Assembly: GCA_947630105.1 (NCBI GenBank)
Contig: CANRGD010000008.1
Location: 1 to 33,110, forward strand
Direction of reading: 5' to 3'
Length of the DNA: 33,110 nucleotides
From: an uncultured Bacilli bacterium
GTDB taxonomy: Bacteria > Bacillota_I > Bacilli_A > RF39 > UBA660
A model generated the notes under the pieces. The model was not told the origin of the DNA and made no database searches. It saw only the letters and a program-made list of their open reading frames with translations. Below, piece by piece: positions 17,712 to 26,091 of this stretch (positions are counted from its first letter, which is position 1; every line of letters starts with the position of its first letter). The translations under genes were made by a program, and so were the position numbers.

Positions 17712-18251
17712 TTAACTTATTTTATTTAGTCTGATATTATTTAAAACATCAAAAATAAATGAACAATCTTCACCAATTACTAAATCTGTTGTATCATATG
17801 CTGGATCCATGTCACTAGGTCCAGTTGTATCTTTATGACTAATCAAACTAATTGTATTACCATTTATTACGAAAGTTCCTTCTCTTAAAAGAGTTTGATA
17901 CTGGTAAGTATAGGTACTATCTGTATTTAAAGTATATGTATAATTTCTTCCATAACTATCTTGGGCAGAATAAGTTCCAACACATTTTGGAGCAGGAAGT
18001 GAAGGACATGAGGTTATATTTTGATTTTGATTACTTTCATTATTATCCGTAGAAGTATTAGTATTTTCAGTTGGTTCTGTTTGATTTGTAACTTCATTAT
18101 TTTTACTTTCAGTATCTTTATAGTTAATTTCTATTTTTTCATAACCTAGATAAGCTATAAGACCAATTACTAGTAATAAAGTAATTATAAATGGAACAAA
18201 AAAATTATTTTTTCTTTCTTTAGGATATAAATTTTTATTTTCTTCTATCAT
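17712..18251 (-). CDS. Membrane-anchored extracellular protein of unknown function
   Basis: A 179-residue protein. A basic N-terminus is followed by one TM segment (about residues 16-34, FFVPFIITLLLVIGLIAYLG), a Thr/Asn/Glu-rich low-complexity stalk (about 45-80) and a ~95-residue C-terminal domain with Cys-containing ends (SCPSLPAPKC and GEDC). That domain has short alternating beta-type strands (GTYSAQDSYGRNYTYTL, GTFVINGNTISLISH), like small lipocalin- or copper-resistance-type beta-barrels, but I do not recognise a named family. AAGGAG lies upstream of the ATG. The three Cys suggest oxidised folding outside the cell, and a thioredoxin-like protein is encoded 0.4 kb upstream. Function unknown. 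Confidence 0.85.
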   Translation of the reverse strand: MIEENKNLYPKERKNNFFVPFIITLLLVIGLIAYLGYEKIEINYKDTESKNNEVTNQTEPTENTNTSTDNNESNQNQNITSCPSLPAPKCVGTYSAQDSYGRNYTYTLNTDSTYTYQYQTLLREGTFVINGNTISLISHKDTTGPSDMDPAYDTTDLVIGEDCSFIFDVLNNIRLNKIS

Positions 18252-18352
18252 TATATGACTCCTTTCTATTATATATAGAGTATATCAGTTAATTAATATC
18301 TTATAAAGGGTTTTATATTATTTTTTTTTAATTTACAGTAAAATATAATATA

Positions 18353-18550
18353 TTAATTATGAGAATAGTCCTTTTTTATTTTTGTAAGTCGAGATAAAAG
18401 AGATTGTTCCATTATTTTAAAGGTTTTTAAATCTATAACTTTTTCATCATATAATTCTTTATTAACTATTAATCTAAATTCTAGCCATTTATATTCAAAG
18501 GGTAAATGTTTGGTACTAAATAAAACTTCTATATCATTAGTTTCTGTCAT
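18353..18550 (-). CDS. Small SHOCT-like protein of unknown function
   Basis: A 65-residue protein with a clear ribosome site (GGAGG nine bases before the ATG). It is charged and has no signal peptide or TM segment. Its C-terminal half (LIVNKELYDEKVIDLKTFKI) follows the short-helix LY..G/K.I....F pattern of SHOCT-type C-terminal domains. It visibly resembles the tiny ORF upstream of the serine recombinase at 29214-29339 (IINRKLYEKNIIDEITFQKA). It stands alone here with no recombinase beside it, so it may be a leftover from a lost element or an independent small regulator. Confidence 0.75.
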   Translation of the reverse strand: MTETNDIEVLFSTKHLPFEYKWLEFRLIVNKELYDEKVIDLKTFKIMEQSLLSRLTKIKKDYSHN

Positions 18551-18591
18551 TAAAAAAGACCTCCATCTTCTTTAAATTTTATGAAAACTAA

Positions 18592-18631
18592 TAAAAAAAA
18601 GAATAATAAGTCAAAATTAGACATTATTATT
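18592..18631 (-). terminator. Intrinsic terminator of the thioredoxin-like gene
   Basis: AATAATAAGTC (18602-18612) pairs with GACATTATTATT (18620-18631) with a one-base bulge. On the minus strand this is followed by TTCTTTTTTTTATT. It begins 11 bases after the stop codon at 18643. Confidence 0.7.
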
Positions 18632-18642
18632 ATTTTATAGGC

Positions 18643-19188
18643 TTAGTTAGACTTTATTTTAGTTTTATTTATTATAAATATTATTAAGCAAATAAGTAGT
18701 ACTATAGGAATTATTCCAAATATTAGATAAGTTTTAGTATCTTTATATATACCTTCATTATTTTTAAGGCATTTGTTAATATCAGCTTTATTATTTATAC
18801 AAGTAACTATATCACAATAATCATTTTTGTCATAAAGACTAACTGCTTTAGTTAGTTTATTCATGATTATATTATTAAAACCAGTAAAATATGTAGTACC
18901 AATTATAGTTATAGGTAATTTATCATTATTTATTTTTAAATTTTTCTTTATTTTTTTTACTAATTCTTTATTTTCATTAATATTTATATATTCTATATTA
19001 ACACTATTATCATCTTCATATTTTTTTTCTAATAGCTTTCTTTCTTTAGCACATTTTTGACAAGTATCAGTATATAATATATATATTTTATTTTTTGCAA
19101 ACATAGATGAAGTAGTTGCAACAGCATGAGATACTACTGGTATAAATAAAATCATTAGCAAAGCAAGTATAATTAGTAGTTTTTTCAT
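18643..19188 (-). CDS. Membrane-tethered thioredoxin-like protein with CQKC motif
   Basis: A 181-residue protein. It has an N-terminal signal sequence (KKLLIILALLMILFIPVVSHA), an extracellular thioredoxin-type domain with YTDTCQKCAKE (CxxC, residues ~43-46) and a cis-Pro-like KLPITIIGTTYFTGF, a Cys-containing segment (YCDIVTCINN...INKC), a C-terminal TM helix (about 153-173) and a short basic tail. The layout fits an extracellular thiol-disulfide oxidoreductase held on the membrane, but sequence alone does not show whether it oxidises, isomerises or reduces. GAGGAG precedes the ATG. It follows the giant surface protein by 65 bases and is probably partly co-transcribed with it, so those surface proteins with Cys pairs are likely substrates. 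Confidence 0.85.
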   Translation of the reverse strand: MKKLLIILALLMILFIPVVSHAVATTSSMFAKNKIYILYTDTCQKCAKERKLLEKKYEDDNSVNIEYININENKELVKKIKKNLKINNDKLPITIIGTTYFTGFNNIIMNKLTKAVSLYDKNDYCDIVTCINNKADINKCLKNNEGIYKDTKTYLIFGIIPIVLLICLIIFIINKTKIKSN

Positions 19189-19210
19189 TTTTACTCCTCA
19201 TATATTAATA

Positions 19211-19237
19211 AAGGTGTGATATAAAATATCACGCCTT
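19211..19237 (-). terminator. Stem-loop between giant surface protein and thioredoxin-like gene
   Basis: AAGGTGTGATA (19211-19221) pairs with TATCACGCCTT (19227-19237) in an 11-bp stem with one G-T pair and a 5-base loop. The minus-strand sequence after it has only CCTTTATTAA and no real T-run. It could be a leaky terminator, an mRNA-stabilising hairpin or a processing site that sets different levels of the two genes. Confidence 0.6.
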
Positions 19238-19253
19238 ATATAAATATTATTAT

Positions 19254-22200
19254 TTAAGTTTTATCATTATAAGTAAGTTGAACAGCTTTTTCAGCCGTTA
19301 AAGTTGATCCAGAATAAGATATTTCAAATTTTTTAGCTGTTGATTTATAAGTATTAATAATTAATCCTGATGCATCTTCAGCTAAAGTATTATCAATAAC
19401 AATTTTAGTTTTATCTACACTGCTTTCTTTATCAGCTAAAAATATTGAACTAACTTGTAAGGTTGCTTTTTCTGAAGGGGCATGAGCTTTAATATTGATA
19501 AATGTAGCATTTTTAGCTGGTGTTAAATATAAATCATTTTGATTTACTCTCAAAGTTGTACCTGCCTTAATTTTATTAATAGTTATAAATGTTTTAGCAT
19601 TAGTTTTATCATAGAATAAATTTCCTATAACGGAAGAGCCAGCTACTTGAGATTCAGTATCACTCATACCATCTACTGTTTTATTAAATTCAATGTAAGT
19701 AGCAACATTGGCATTAAACTTATTATAAAATAGTGTAGTTGTAGGTTCTTCTATTTCATAATATATGATACTGGCAAAACTACTATCTTCGTCTTCAATA
19801 GAATATTCTGACTCATCGGATCTAAATTTTTTCTGCTTAACAGTAATTACATGGTGTGGTGATTTATCACCTATTTTTTTACCAATAATTTTTATTTCAT
19901 CAAATAATACACCTTCAGCTGCAATAACTATTTCACCTTCAATAGAACCCTTTATTTCTTTAGATCCAGATTCAGAACCAATTAAAGTTACAGGACGAGA
20001 AATAGTTAAAATATTTTCAAGAGTAATTTTATTTTTTACAACTATATATTTTTTATTACTATTAGTTAGAGCATTATTTAATTGAGTTTCATCACTTACT
20101 ACATCAACTGTACTATCATCATATGATGCTGTATATTTAGCTATATAAGAAGTACTTGTAGTAGGAATTTTAATTTGGCCCGTTGGATATTCATGACCAT
20201 CAGTAGAGCTCCAACTTGAAACATTAAATGTAGCAAGATTATCTTTATATTGAGTTATAGTACCAGCATTTTTAGGTTCAGGCAAATACTCTTCATTAGA
20301 ATCTTTATCATAGTACATTCTATAAGAACAAGGGGCCTGCGTTATAGTTCTATCTGCAGAAAAGGTAACTTCAATCCATCTATTTTTAATATCAGGATTT
20401 AAGAAATAATGTTTAACATCATTATATGTAGGATCAGCTTCTAAAGTATCTGAAAAATATGTATCTCCACTAAAATTACCTGCATATTTAGTAACTTTTT
20501 GAATTGTTACTTTTTCAGCTTTTGAAGTCTCATCTCTAGTTACATTGACAGTAGAATTATTTCCAGCTTTAACTAAAGGTTTCATATATTTCTCACTAGC
20601 ATATTTTAAATTAGTTCCTGTAAATGAACCATTACCTTTAACTAAAACACCCTCTTCTGTAACATTATTAAAATCAACTTTATCAACTATTACAGATGCA
20701 CCAGCTTCTACCGTTAGAGCAGATTTTGAACCAGTCAAATTTAAGTTATTAATATTAATATTATTACCTTTAATATCAAATATAGTCTCAATACTATTAC
20801 CTGTTAAAGTATTAATTTCTTTAGTTGAAGATGATTTAATAGTAATATTACTTCTTGTAATATCATGTTGCTGTTTAACAGCAAAACTAGTACCTATATC
20901 AATATTTTTTATACTATCATTAGTTAAAGCCTTTTTTAATTGTTCTTCATTCATAACAATAGCACTTTCTGTTTTAAAATTAAAAGTATAAACTAGTGAA
21001 GCTAAATCATTGGATAATTTTACAGACTTAGCTAAATTTTCAAAACTTAAAGTAAATTGTTTATTATCTATAGCCATATTATTTAAGGTTTCATCCTCAG
21101 TAGCTAAAGCTGTGGTAAACACTTTTGTTAATTTTGATTTAATTTTTTCTTTTAATTGTTCTGTCTCTGCAAGACTTTCTTTAGTAAATTTTTCACTATT
21201 TCCATCTATATCAAAAGTTATACTACCAATTTCTTCTTTATTAAGAATATAGGCAATTGTTCCGGCTAAAACATCTTTCAATTTGCTTATTTTTATATCA
21301 TAATCTTTAACTTCAATGATAATATTATTACTAGCAACTTTAAATTCTAATTTATCATCATAATTAGGTGAAAGCGAACTACCATCATTTTTATTTAAAT
21401 CAGCAATTACATCTTTTACAAATTCAGATTCATTAATTGTATAATGAGCTTTTAAAGTAATTTCAGAATTTAAAGGAGTTTTTTCTAAAGCAAATTTTTC
21501 CCCAGTGGCTTTATCAATCCAATATTCATCAAAAGTGTGATAAGCAAAATTAGCAATATCAGTTACTTTATTAGTATTAATTAACTCACCCTTATATTGT
21601 TGATCAATTACTTTTTTTAAAGTACCAGTATTATTAAAATATTCGAAAGTAACATTATAATAAGGTATAAAAACAAAATCAGAAGAATAATCAATAACTA
21701 CTTCATATGGTAAATAATTATTTTTATTACCATCAAAATCTATTTTATAACTAATTTTATTAGTATCTTCTTTCAATTTAATTAATACTGTTATGAATCC
21801 ATTAGTATAATCAGTTTTACTAGGTGTTACAGCGTTCATCCAAAGGCCTTTTTCATTCTTAAATTGAACAGTCCAGTTATTAATATTTTCTTTTCCTACT
21901 TTATCTGCGGTTGGTCCGAATACTTTTAAAGCAACATAATATCCCGTGTCATCTTCAAAGCCGGCTTTACTAACTTTCTGTTGCTTTACAGAGCCTGTTA
22001 ACTTATAGTTAGCATTTGCAGAAGTTGCTGTTAAAAGAGGTGTTCCTGCTTTTTCAAAACTATAGCCCCATTCTTCTAATTGTTGTTTATCTTCTTTAGA
22101 AATATAGCCTGAATCAGTTGTAGTTTCGCTTCCTGTAGCAAGAAAGACATTTGTACTACTAGAAACTTCTTGGAAGTTTAATCCACTCCAATCAACTGTC

Positions 22201-24086
22201 AAAGTATAGGGAGCATATTCTTTTTTCTCACCATCTATATCAATAACAATATCAAATGTTTTGTTACTATCGTTAGGATGTAAATGTTTTAATACATATA
22301 TATCATTAGAAGTATCAAAATCACTACCAGTTGCAGTTTTATCTTCAGTACTATTATCTTTAGAATGAACAATTTTAACAGTTGTACTATTTTGTTTAGC
22401 TATATTAGTATGGATAGTAAATGCTAAATAATATCCAGTCTTAGCTTCACCACTGAATGGTGTTTTATTATCTTCAAATTTGTCAATAATAGGAATTAAG
22501 CCATTTACTTTTACTAAATTAGGATTAGTATCAGCTACAGTAAAGTTGGTTTTATAACCATCTTTAAGTACCCACCCATAATCATCTTTTAATTTTGTTT
22601 TAATACTTTCCTCACTAGATATATCTTTTACAGTAATAAGGGAGTTTTTCACAAAAGTTACTTCACTATAATCAACTGTATATTCAACTGGTAAATATTT
22701 ATTACTATTACCATCATTATCAATTGTAAGTGTAAATTTGCACTTTTCTTTATTACCAGCTTGTGCACATTTATCATCTAACTTCTTCATTAAACCAATA
22801 GAACTATCTGTATCAAAGGCTGAAGCAGTGATTATTGTTTTATCATCAGTAATAGTTACTCCACTTTTTTTAGCTGCAAATTCTTTTTCACCATCCATAG
22901 CAGTTAAAACTAAGGAGAAGAAATATCCTTCAACATCAGCTTTATCAAGGCCATTATATTTAGTTTTTTCTTGGAAAATACTACCCTTTAATTTATATGT
23001 TTTATCATTTTCTTTAGTTAATGTTAACTTATCAAAGCCATCAACTTCTCTGTTACCAACAAAACTAAATGATTCATTAATTAAATCAGCAAAAGTTTTA
23101 TGATCTTTAGCTTCCTTATTTAAAGATTCTAAATCTATTTTCATACCTGAATCTTCTTGAAATTTTAACCTACTATAATCAATAGTATATGTTTTAGCGG
23201 CATACTCTTTACCACTACCATCAAAATCAATAGTAATAGTTATTTTTTTATCACTATCTTTTGTATCAGGATCAACAGAATATAATAAAGCTATGCCAGC
23301 TTCATCAGCTGTTGTTACATCAAAATTATCATAGGTAAATTCTTTTTCTGTTTTGGCACCTTTTACTTTTATTGTTGTTTTTGTCTTAGCTGTTGCTCCA
23401 GGTACTTTTAAAGCAAGGGCAAAATAATATCCTGTTTTTTCTTCTGTATTAAATACATTGTCATTTAGTGTGGTAGTTTTTAATAATAATCCTTCTAAAT
23501 ATTTAACTTCATCAGTTGAATCAGTAGAAATTTCTAGATCTTGTTTGCCAAGTTTAGTAAAATATTTTTTTATAACTTCTTTATATGTAGTATCAGTATT
23601 AGCAATTAATTCTACTTTAGAAGGTGTTTCTTTAGCAATATAATTATAATCTATATAACGTATATCAATTTTATTTTTATTATTATCTAATTTTAATTCA
23701 GTATTTCCAACTACTATATTTTTTGAAGGGACTTCCCAACCTATTGGAGCCCAATTAGCATCATATTTTCTTTTTATCATATTAATTGTCATTTTACCAT
23801 AAATTTCATCGGCTGTTACTTTTGTTGCTGCATCAGGACCTTTTTCTCCATCATTAACAGTTGTATTTATACTTTTTGCTGCTAACATTATATCTTGTGT
23901 TGTTAATTTATGAGCTGAAGTAAATACATAGTTACCAATAATATAAGCAGACTCTGCATCTTTATTATATTTTTCTATTTCATTACCTAATTCATTTAAA
24001 GTCATTTCTTTAGCAAATACTGGTGTTATTGATGATAACAGTATTATAAATAAAAAGGCTAATAATTTTTTGAGATTTTTTATCAT
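19254..24086 (-). CDS. Giant secreted repeat protein, putative adhesin
   Basis: A 1610-residue secreted protein. It has a signal peptide (residues 1-25, cleavage near VFA|K) and an N-terminal domain to ~153. Four degenerate repeats follow at about 154-314, 315-482, 483-643 and 644-808; each has a TGYYxAL-like strand and ends in a pattern like IDFDG..KNYLPYEVVIDYS. An InlB-type B repeat (YYNVTFEYFNNTGTLKKV) covers about 808-885. Two beta-helix-like regions start with NEEQLKKALTND and DETQLNNALTN. There is no LPXTG motif, C-terminal TM helix, GW or SLH domain, so surface retention is unexplained; it may bind the wall non-covalently or the BIG2 protein encoded upstream. One repeat has a close Cys pair (KCAQAGNKEKC). 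Adhesion is the usual job of such proteins, but here it is inferred. Confidence 0.88.
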   Translation of the reverse strand: MIKNLKKLLAFLFIILLSSITPVFAKEMTLNELGNEIEKYNKDAESAYIIGNYVFTSAHKLTTQDIMLAAKSINTTVNDGEKGPDAATKVTADEIYGKMTINMIKRKYDANWAPIGWEVPSKNIVVGNTELKLDNNKNKIDIRYIDYNYIAKETPSKVELIANTDTTYKEVIKKYFTKLGKQDLEISTDSTDEVKYLEGLLLKTTTLNDNVFNTEEKTGYYFALALKVPGATAKTKTTIKVKGAKTEKEFTYDNFDVTTADEAGIALLYSVDPDTKDSDKKITITIDFDGSGKEYAAKTYTIDYSRLKFQEDSGMKIDLESLNKEAKDHKTFADLINESFSFVGNREVDGFDKLTLTKENDKTYKLKGSIFQEKTKYNGLDKADVEGYFFSLVLTAMDGEKEFAAKKSGVTITDDKTIITASAFDTDSSIGLMKKLDDKCAQAGNKEKCKFTLTIDNDGNSNKYLPVEYTVDYSEVTFVKNSLITVKDISSEESIKTKLKDDYGWVLKDGYKTNFTVADTNPNLVKVNGLIPIIDKFEDNKTPFSGEAKTGYYLAFTIHTNIAKQNSTTVKIVHSKDNSTEDKTATGSDFDTSNDIYVLKHLHPNDSNKTFDIVIDIDGEKKEYAPYTLTVDWSGLNFQEVSSSTNVFLATGSETTTDSGYISKEDKQQLEEWGYSFEKAGTPLLTATSANANYKLTGSVKQQKVSKAGFEDDTGYYVALKVFGPTADKVGKENINNWTVQFKNEKGLWMNAVTPSKTDYTNGFITVLIKLKEDTNKISYKIDFDGNKNNYLPYEVVIDYSSDFVFIPYYNVTFEYFNNTGTLKKVIDQQYKGELINTNKVTDIANFAYHTFDEYWIDKATGEKFALEKTPLNSEITLKAHYTINESEFVKDVIADLNKNDGSSLSPNYDDKLEFKVASNNIIIEVKDYDIKISKLKDVLAGTIAYILNKEEIGSITFDIDGNSEKFTKESLAETEQLKEKIKSKLTKVFTTALATEDETLNNMAIDNKQFTLSFENLAKSVKLSNDLASLVYTFNFKTESAIVMNEEQLKKALTNDSIKNIDIGTSFAVKQQHDITRSNITIKSSSTKEINTLTGNSIETIFDIKGNNININNLNLTGSKSALTVEAGASVIVDKVDFNNVTEEGVLVKGNGSFTGTNLKYASEKYMKPLVKAGNNSTVNVTRDETSKAEKVTIQKVTKYAGNFSGDTYFSDTLEADPTYNDVKHYFLNPDIKNRWIEVTFSADRTITQAPCSYRMYYDKDSNEEYLPEPKNAGTITQYKDNLATFNVSSWSSTDGHEYPTGQIKIPTTSTSYIAKYTASYDDSTVDVVSDETQLNNALTNSNKKYIVVKNKITLENILTISRPVTLIGSESGSKEIKGSIEGEIVIAAEGVLFDEIKIIGKKIGDKSPHHVITVKQKKFRSDESEYSIEDEDSSFASIIYYEIEEPTTTLFYNKFNANVATYIEFNKTVDGMSDTESQVAGSSVIGNLFYDKTNAKTFITINKIKAGTTLRVNQNDLYLTPAKNATFINIKAHAPSEKATLQVSSIFLADKESSVDKTKIVIDNTLAEDASGLIINTYKSTAKKFEISYSGSTLTAEKAVQLTYNDKT
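21663..23627 (-). repeat. Four degenerate ~160-codon tandem repeats in the giant surface protein
   Basis: Four protein-level repeats of about 161, 168, 161 and 165 residues lie end to end. Shared marks are an aromatic GYY/GYF strand in the middle, an acidic FDT or YTN turn followed by a hydrophobic helix or strand, and the ending D.DG..K.Y.P...VDYS...F. They have diverged strongly and show no long identical DNA, so the array is old. Confidence 0.7.
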
Positions 24087-24108
24087 TTTTCTATTTCCCT
24101 TCTAATAA

Positions 24109-25494
24109 TTAATTATAATATATTGGAACATTATTTATTGTAGTTCCATCTTGTAAGTGAAGACTAGCTGTTTTTATATTTGAATCTATTGTTACTTCAG
24201 TAGTATAGATATATTGTTTAAATGGTTTGGTTACACCATTATAAGTTATAGCAACATAATCTTTAAAGGCACTGCCATTTCTTGTTACAGATATCGAATA
24301 TTGAAATATTCCTGTTAATTCTTTCAATGCCGTTAAAGTTATAGCATAACTTGCTGGTTTTTCACTAACTGTTATTGTTATACTAGCTGTTTTGCCTCCA
24401 TCATTCGTTTTAACTGTTATTATTGCTTGGCCTACTCCATTAGCTCTTATATTTCCACTACCATCTACTGATACAATCTCAGAATTATTACTACTCCATG
24501 TTACATCTTTATTACTAGCATTACTAGGATTTATATTAGCTGTTAATTTTTTTGTATCTCCTATATACATGGTATTGCTACCACTAATACTTACATTAAT
24601 TACATGTACAATTGATGGAGAAGCAGGAGGTGATGAAGTATTAGGTTTACTATTACTACTATTATTATTTGTTTGAGGTTTATTTGTATTATTACTTTTA
24701 GCTTTTATAGTTATTTTATATGTAGCTGTTTTACCATTTTCTGTGGTTACTGTAATTGTTACAGTACCTTCTTTTAAGCCTTTTACAGTACCGTTTTCAT
24801 CAACAGTAGCTATAGAATTGTTACTACTTTTCCAAGTAACTTTTTTATTAGCAGTAGCTGGTTCTATATTGACAGTTAATTTAATAGTACTTCCTACGTT
24901 AACAGTAGTTGCACCAACTATACTAATACTAGTTACTGCTGTTTCTTCCGTTACTGTCACTATACAACTAGTTTTATATTTTCCATCTTTAGTCTTAACA
25001 GTAATTGTTGCAGTACCACTTTTTAAAGCTTGAAGCTTACCATCTTTATCTACTGTAACAATATTTTCATCACTTGAGTCCCATATTAAATCTTTTACAT
25101 CATATCCAGCTAATATTTTTGTTACTTTTAACATTTTTATATCATCAGGGGCTAAAGTTAAACTAGAATAATTTAATTTTAGCTCAGTAGTTGATTTAGA
25201 CCATTTAGCTTTTAAAGTCATATTTTTAGTAACTTTAGTATTAAAATCATATATTTTTTTATTATAATACCAACCTACAAAAGTATAACCTTCTCTTTTT
25301 GGATTAGTTGGTTTTTCTATTAAAGAATTTTCTTTTACTACAATAGAACTAACTTTACTCCCTCCATTACTATCAAAAGTAATTTTATACTCTTTACTGG
25401 TACAAGACTTTAATAATATTAAAATAATAGCTGCAATAATTAATATAACTAAAATTATTTTAAAAATTAGTGACTTTTTATTTTTTACTTCCAT
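24109..25494 (-). CDS. Membrane-anchored InlB-repeat and BIG2 (Ig-like) surface protein
   Basis: A 461-residue protein. A single N-terminal TM segment (about residues 11-28) is followed by SCTSKEYKITFDSNGG, which begins an InlB B-type repeat (about 34-97, ending GYTFVGWYYNKKIYDF...MTLKAKW). Then come three BIG2 Ig-like domains, each with the typical LTLAPDD or VNVGSTIKL start and SGTATITVKT-type end. An Asn/Pro/Ser-rich linker separates the second and third, and a small C-terminal beta domain closes the protein. LKSC after the TM segment could be an atypical lipobox, but Lys at -2 argues against it. AAAGGAG precedes the ATG. The gene ends 22 bases before the giant secreted protein, so they form an operon and this protein may be its membrane-bound partner. 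Confidence 0.88.
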   Translation of the reverse strand: MEVKNKKSLIFKIILVILIIAAIILILLKSCTSKEYKITFDSNGGSKVSSIVVKENSLIEKPTNPKREGYTFVGWYYNKKIYDFNTKVTKNMTLKAKWSKSTTELKLNYSSLTLAPDDIKMLKVTKILAGYDVKDLIWDSSDENIVTVDKDGKLQALKSGTATITVKTKDGKYKTSCIVTVTEETAVTSISIVGATTVNVGSTIKLTVNIEPATANKKVTWKSSNNSIATVDENGTVKGLKEGTVTITVTTENGKTATYKITIKAKSNNTNKPQTNNNSSNSKPNTSSPPASPSIVHVINVSISGSNTMYIGDTKKLTANINPSNASNKDVTWSSNNSEIVSVDGSGNIRANGVGQAIITVKTNDGGKTASITITVSEKPASYAITLTALKELTGIFQYSISVTRNGSAFKDYVAITYNGVTKPFKQYIYTTEVTIDSNIKTASLHLQDGTTINNVPIYYN

Positions 25495-25790
25495 TTTTTA
25501 CTCCTTTAAACATATCTAAATATACTCTTAACTTCCTATTATATAATTTAGTGTATCATATAAATATTTTATTTTCTACAATTTTCGACAAAAACATTTT
25601 ATAAATATTAGTAATAAGAATTTTTTGATTTTGCTTGAAATTTTTTTAACTTAATATAAAAAAACTAGAGTAAGCTTACTTTAATTACAATTATTCTAAT
25701 ATATTATACTGCTTTATTTTGTATGCACAATGTACTGCTAATTAAATATTTTGTTAATTGCTTTATCTTATTTCCATATTATAAACTAAA
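25495..25790 (-). other. Intergenic region upstream of the surface-protein operon
   Basis: About 296 bases with no credible gene on either strand. It holds a weak terminator (25658-25683) after the PBP fragment. Nearer the BIG2 gene is a possible weak promoter on the minus strand, with TTGTAG at 25576-25581 and TATGAT at 25555-25560, though the 15-base spacing is poor. A second TATAAT, with TTGTGC 16 bases upstream of it, lies on the far side of the terminator. I cannot say which promoter is used. I also see no remnant of the missing PBP C-terminus here. Confidence 0.5.
25658..25683 (-). terminator. Weak intrinsic terminator downstream of the PBP fragment
   Basis: TAAAGTAAGCTTACTCTA on the minus strand (25666-25683) is a near-palindrome with one mismatch. 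It is followed one base later by a run of T (25658-25664). The stem is short and A+T-rich. Confidence 0.5.
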
Positions 25791-26010
25791 TTAAACTAAG
25801 CAACCATCAATTTTAGTATATTTAAAATTATATGTTCCTGTATTGACTCCCTGATTGCAAGAGTTTTGTAAAACTTCTAAAAAAGTTTGATCTCCATGTC
25901 CCCCAGCTTTCCAACAGCGCATAGTAGCTCCATCAACAGTTACTTTACCTGAATCATAAAAATGATCTTTTTCTAAATCAACTACTTTTTCTTCTACTGC
26001 TGTAGCCATA
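25791..26010 (-). pseudogene. Penicillin-binding protein fragment, middle of the transpeptidase domain
   Basis: A 72-residue frame whose first ~52 residues are class B PBP sequence: ATAVEEKVVDLEKDHFYDSG, TVDGATMRCWKAGGHGDQT and LEVLQNSCN, the last being the SxN active-site motif. This directly continues the PBP piece ending at 29396; joined through the 11-bp core, the two read STFKVVTMATAVEEK. Its ATG is a normal internal Met codon, with no ribosome site. After SCN the sequence leaves the PBP family and runs through ~20 unrelated residues (QGVNTGTYNFKYTKIDGCLV) to a TAA. The rest of the transpeptidase domain, including KTG, is absent here, so this fragment is not a working gene. Confidence 0.85.
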
Positions 26011-26021
26011 GTTACAACTTT
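26011..26021 (-). repeat. Recombination core at the downstream end of the element (att site)
   Basis: GTTACAACTTT on the plus strand, identical to 29396-29406. On the minus strand AAAGTTGTAAC leads straight into TATGGCTACAGC of the PBP fragment. The element-side sequence (GTTCAAAGTTGTAAC on the minus strand) is a partial dyad, GTTxxAA-G-TTxxAAC. Confidence 0.85.
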
Positions 26022-26091
26022 GAACGTGACGACTATTTTAAGACCAAAATAAAAAAATTATAAATAATATAACTTTTTTATAACTTTTATC

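Noticed and set aside
18290-18340. Terminator between the 65-residue protein and the anchored protein
   Set aside because: TATAAAGGGTTTTATA followed by T-runs fits a plus-strand terminator, but no plus-strand gene precedes it. On the minus strand there is no T-run after it, so I do not call it.
19765-25033. Many open frames on the plus strand opposite the surface-protein genes
   Set aside because: They are shadows of the minus-strand genes. They lack ribosome sites, have odd hydrophobic composition produced by reversed Thr/Lys/Asp codons, and show no family motifs.
25666-25683. The HindIII-like palindrome AGTAAGCTTACT as an operator
   Set aside because: It is explained as well by the short terminator stem with the adjacent T-run, and there is no second copy to suggest a regulator site.
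25791-26009. An independent small gene of 72 codons starting at the ATG at 26009
   Set aside because: It has no ribosome site and its sequence is the middle of a PBP transpeptidase domain. It is better explained as the separated half of the interrupted gene.
26034-26075. Terminator after the ATPase gene at the element end
   Set aside because: TTATA and TATAA can pair before a T-run on the minus strand, but a five-base all-A/T stem is too weak to support in DNA of this composition.
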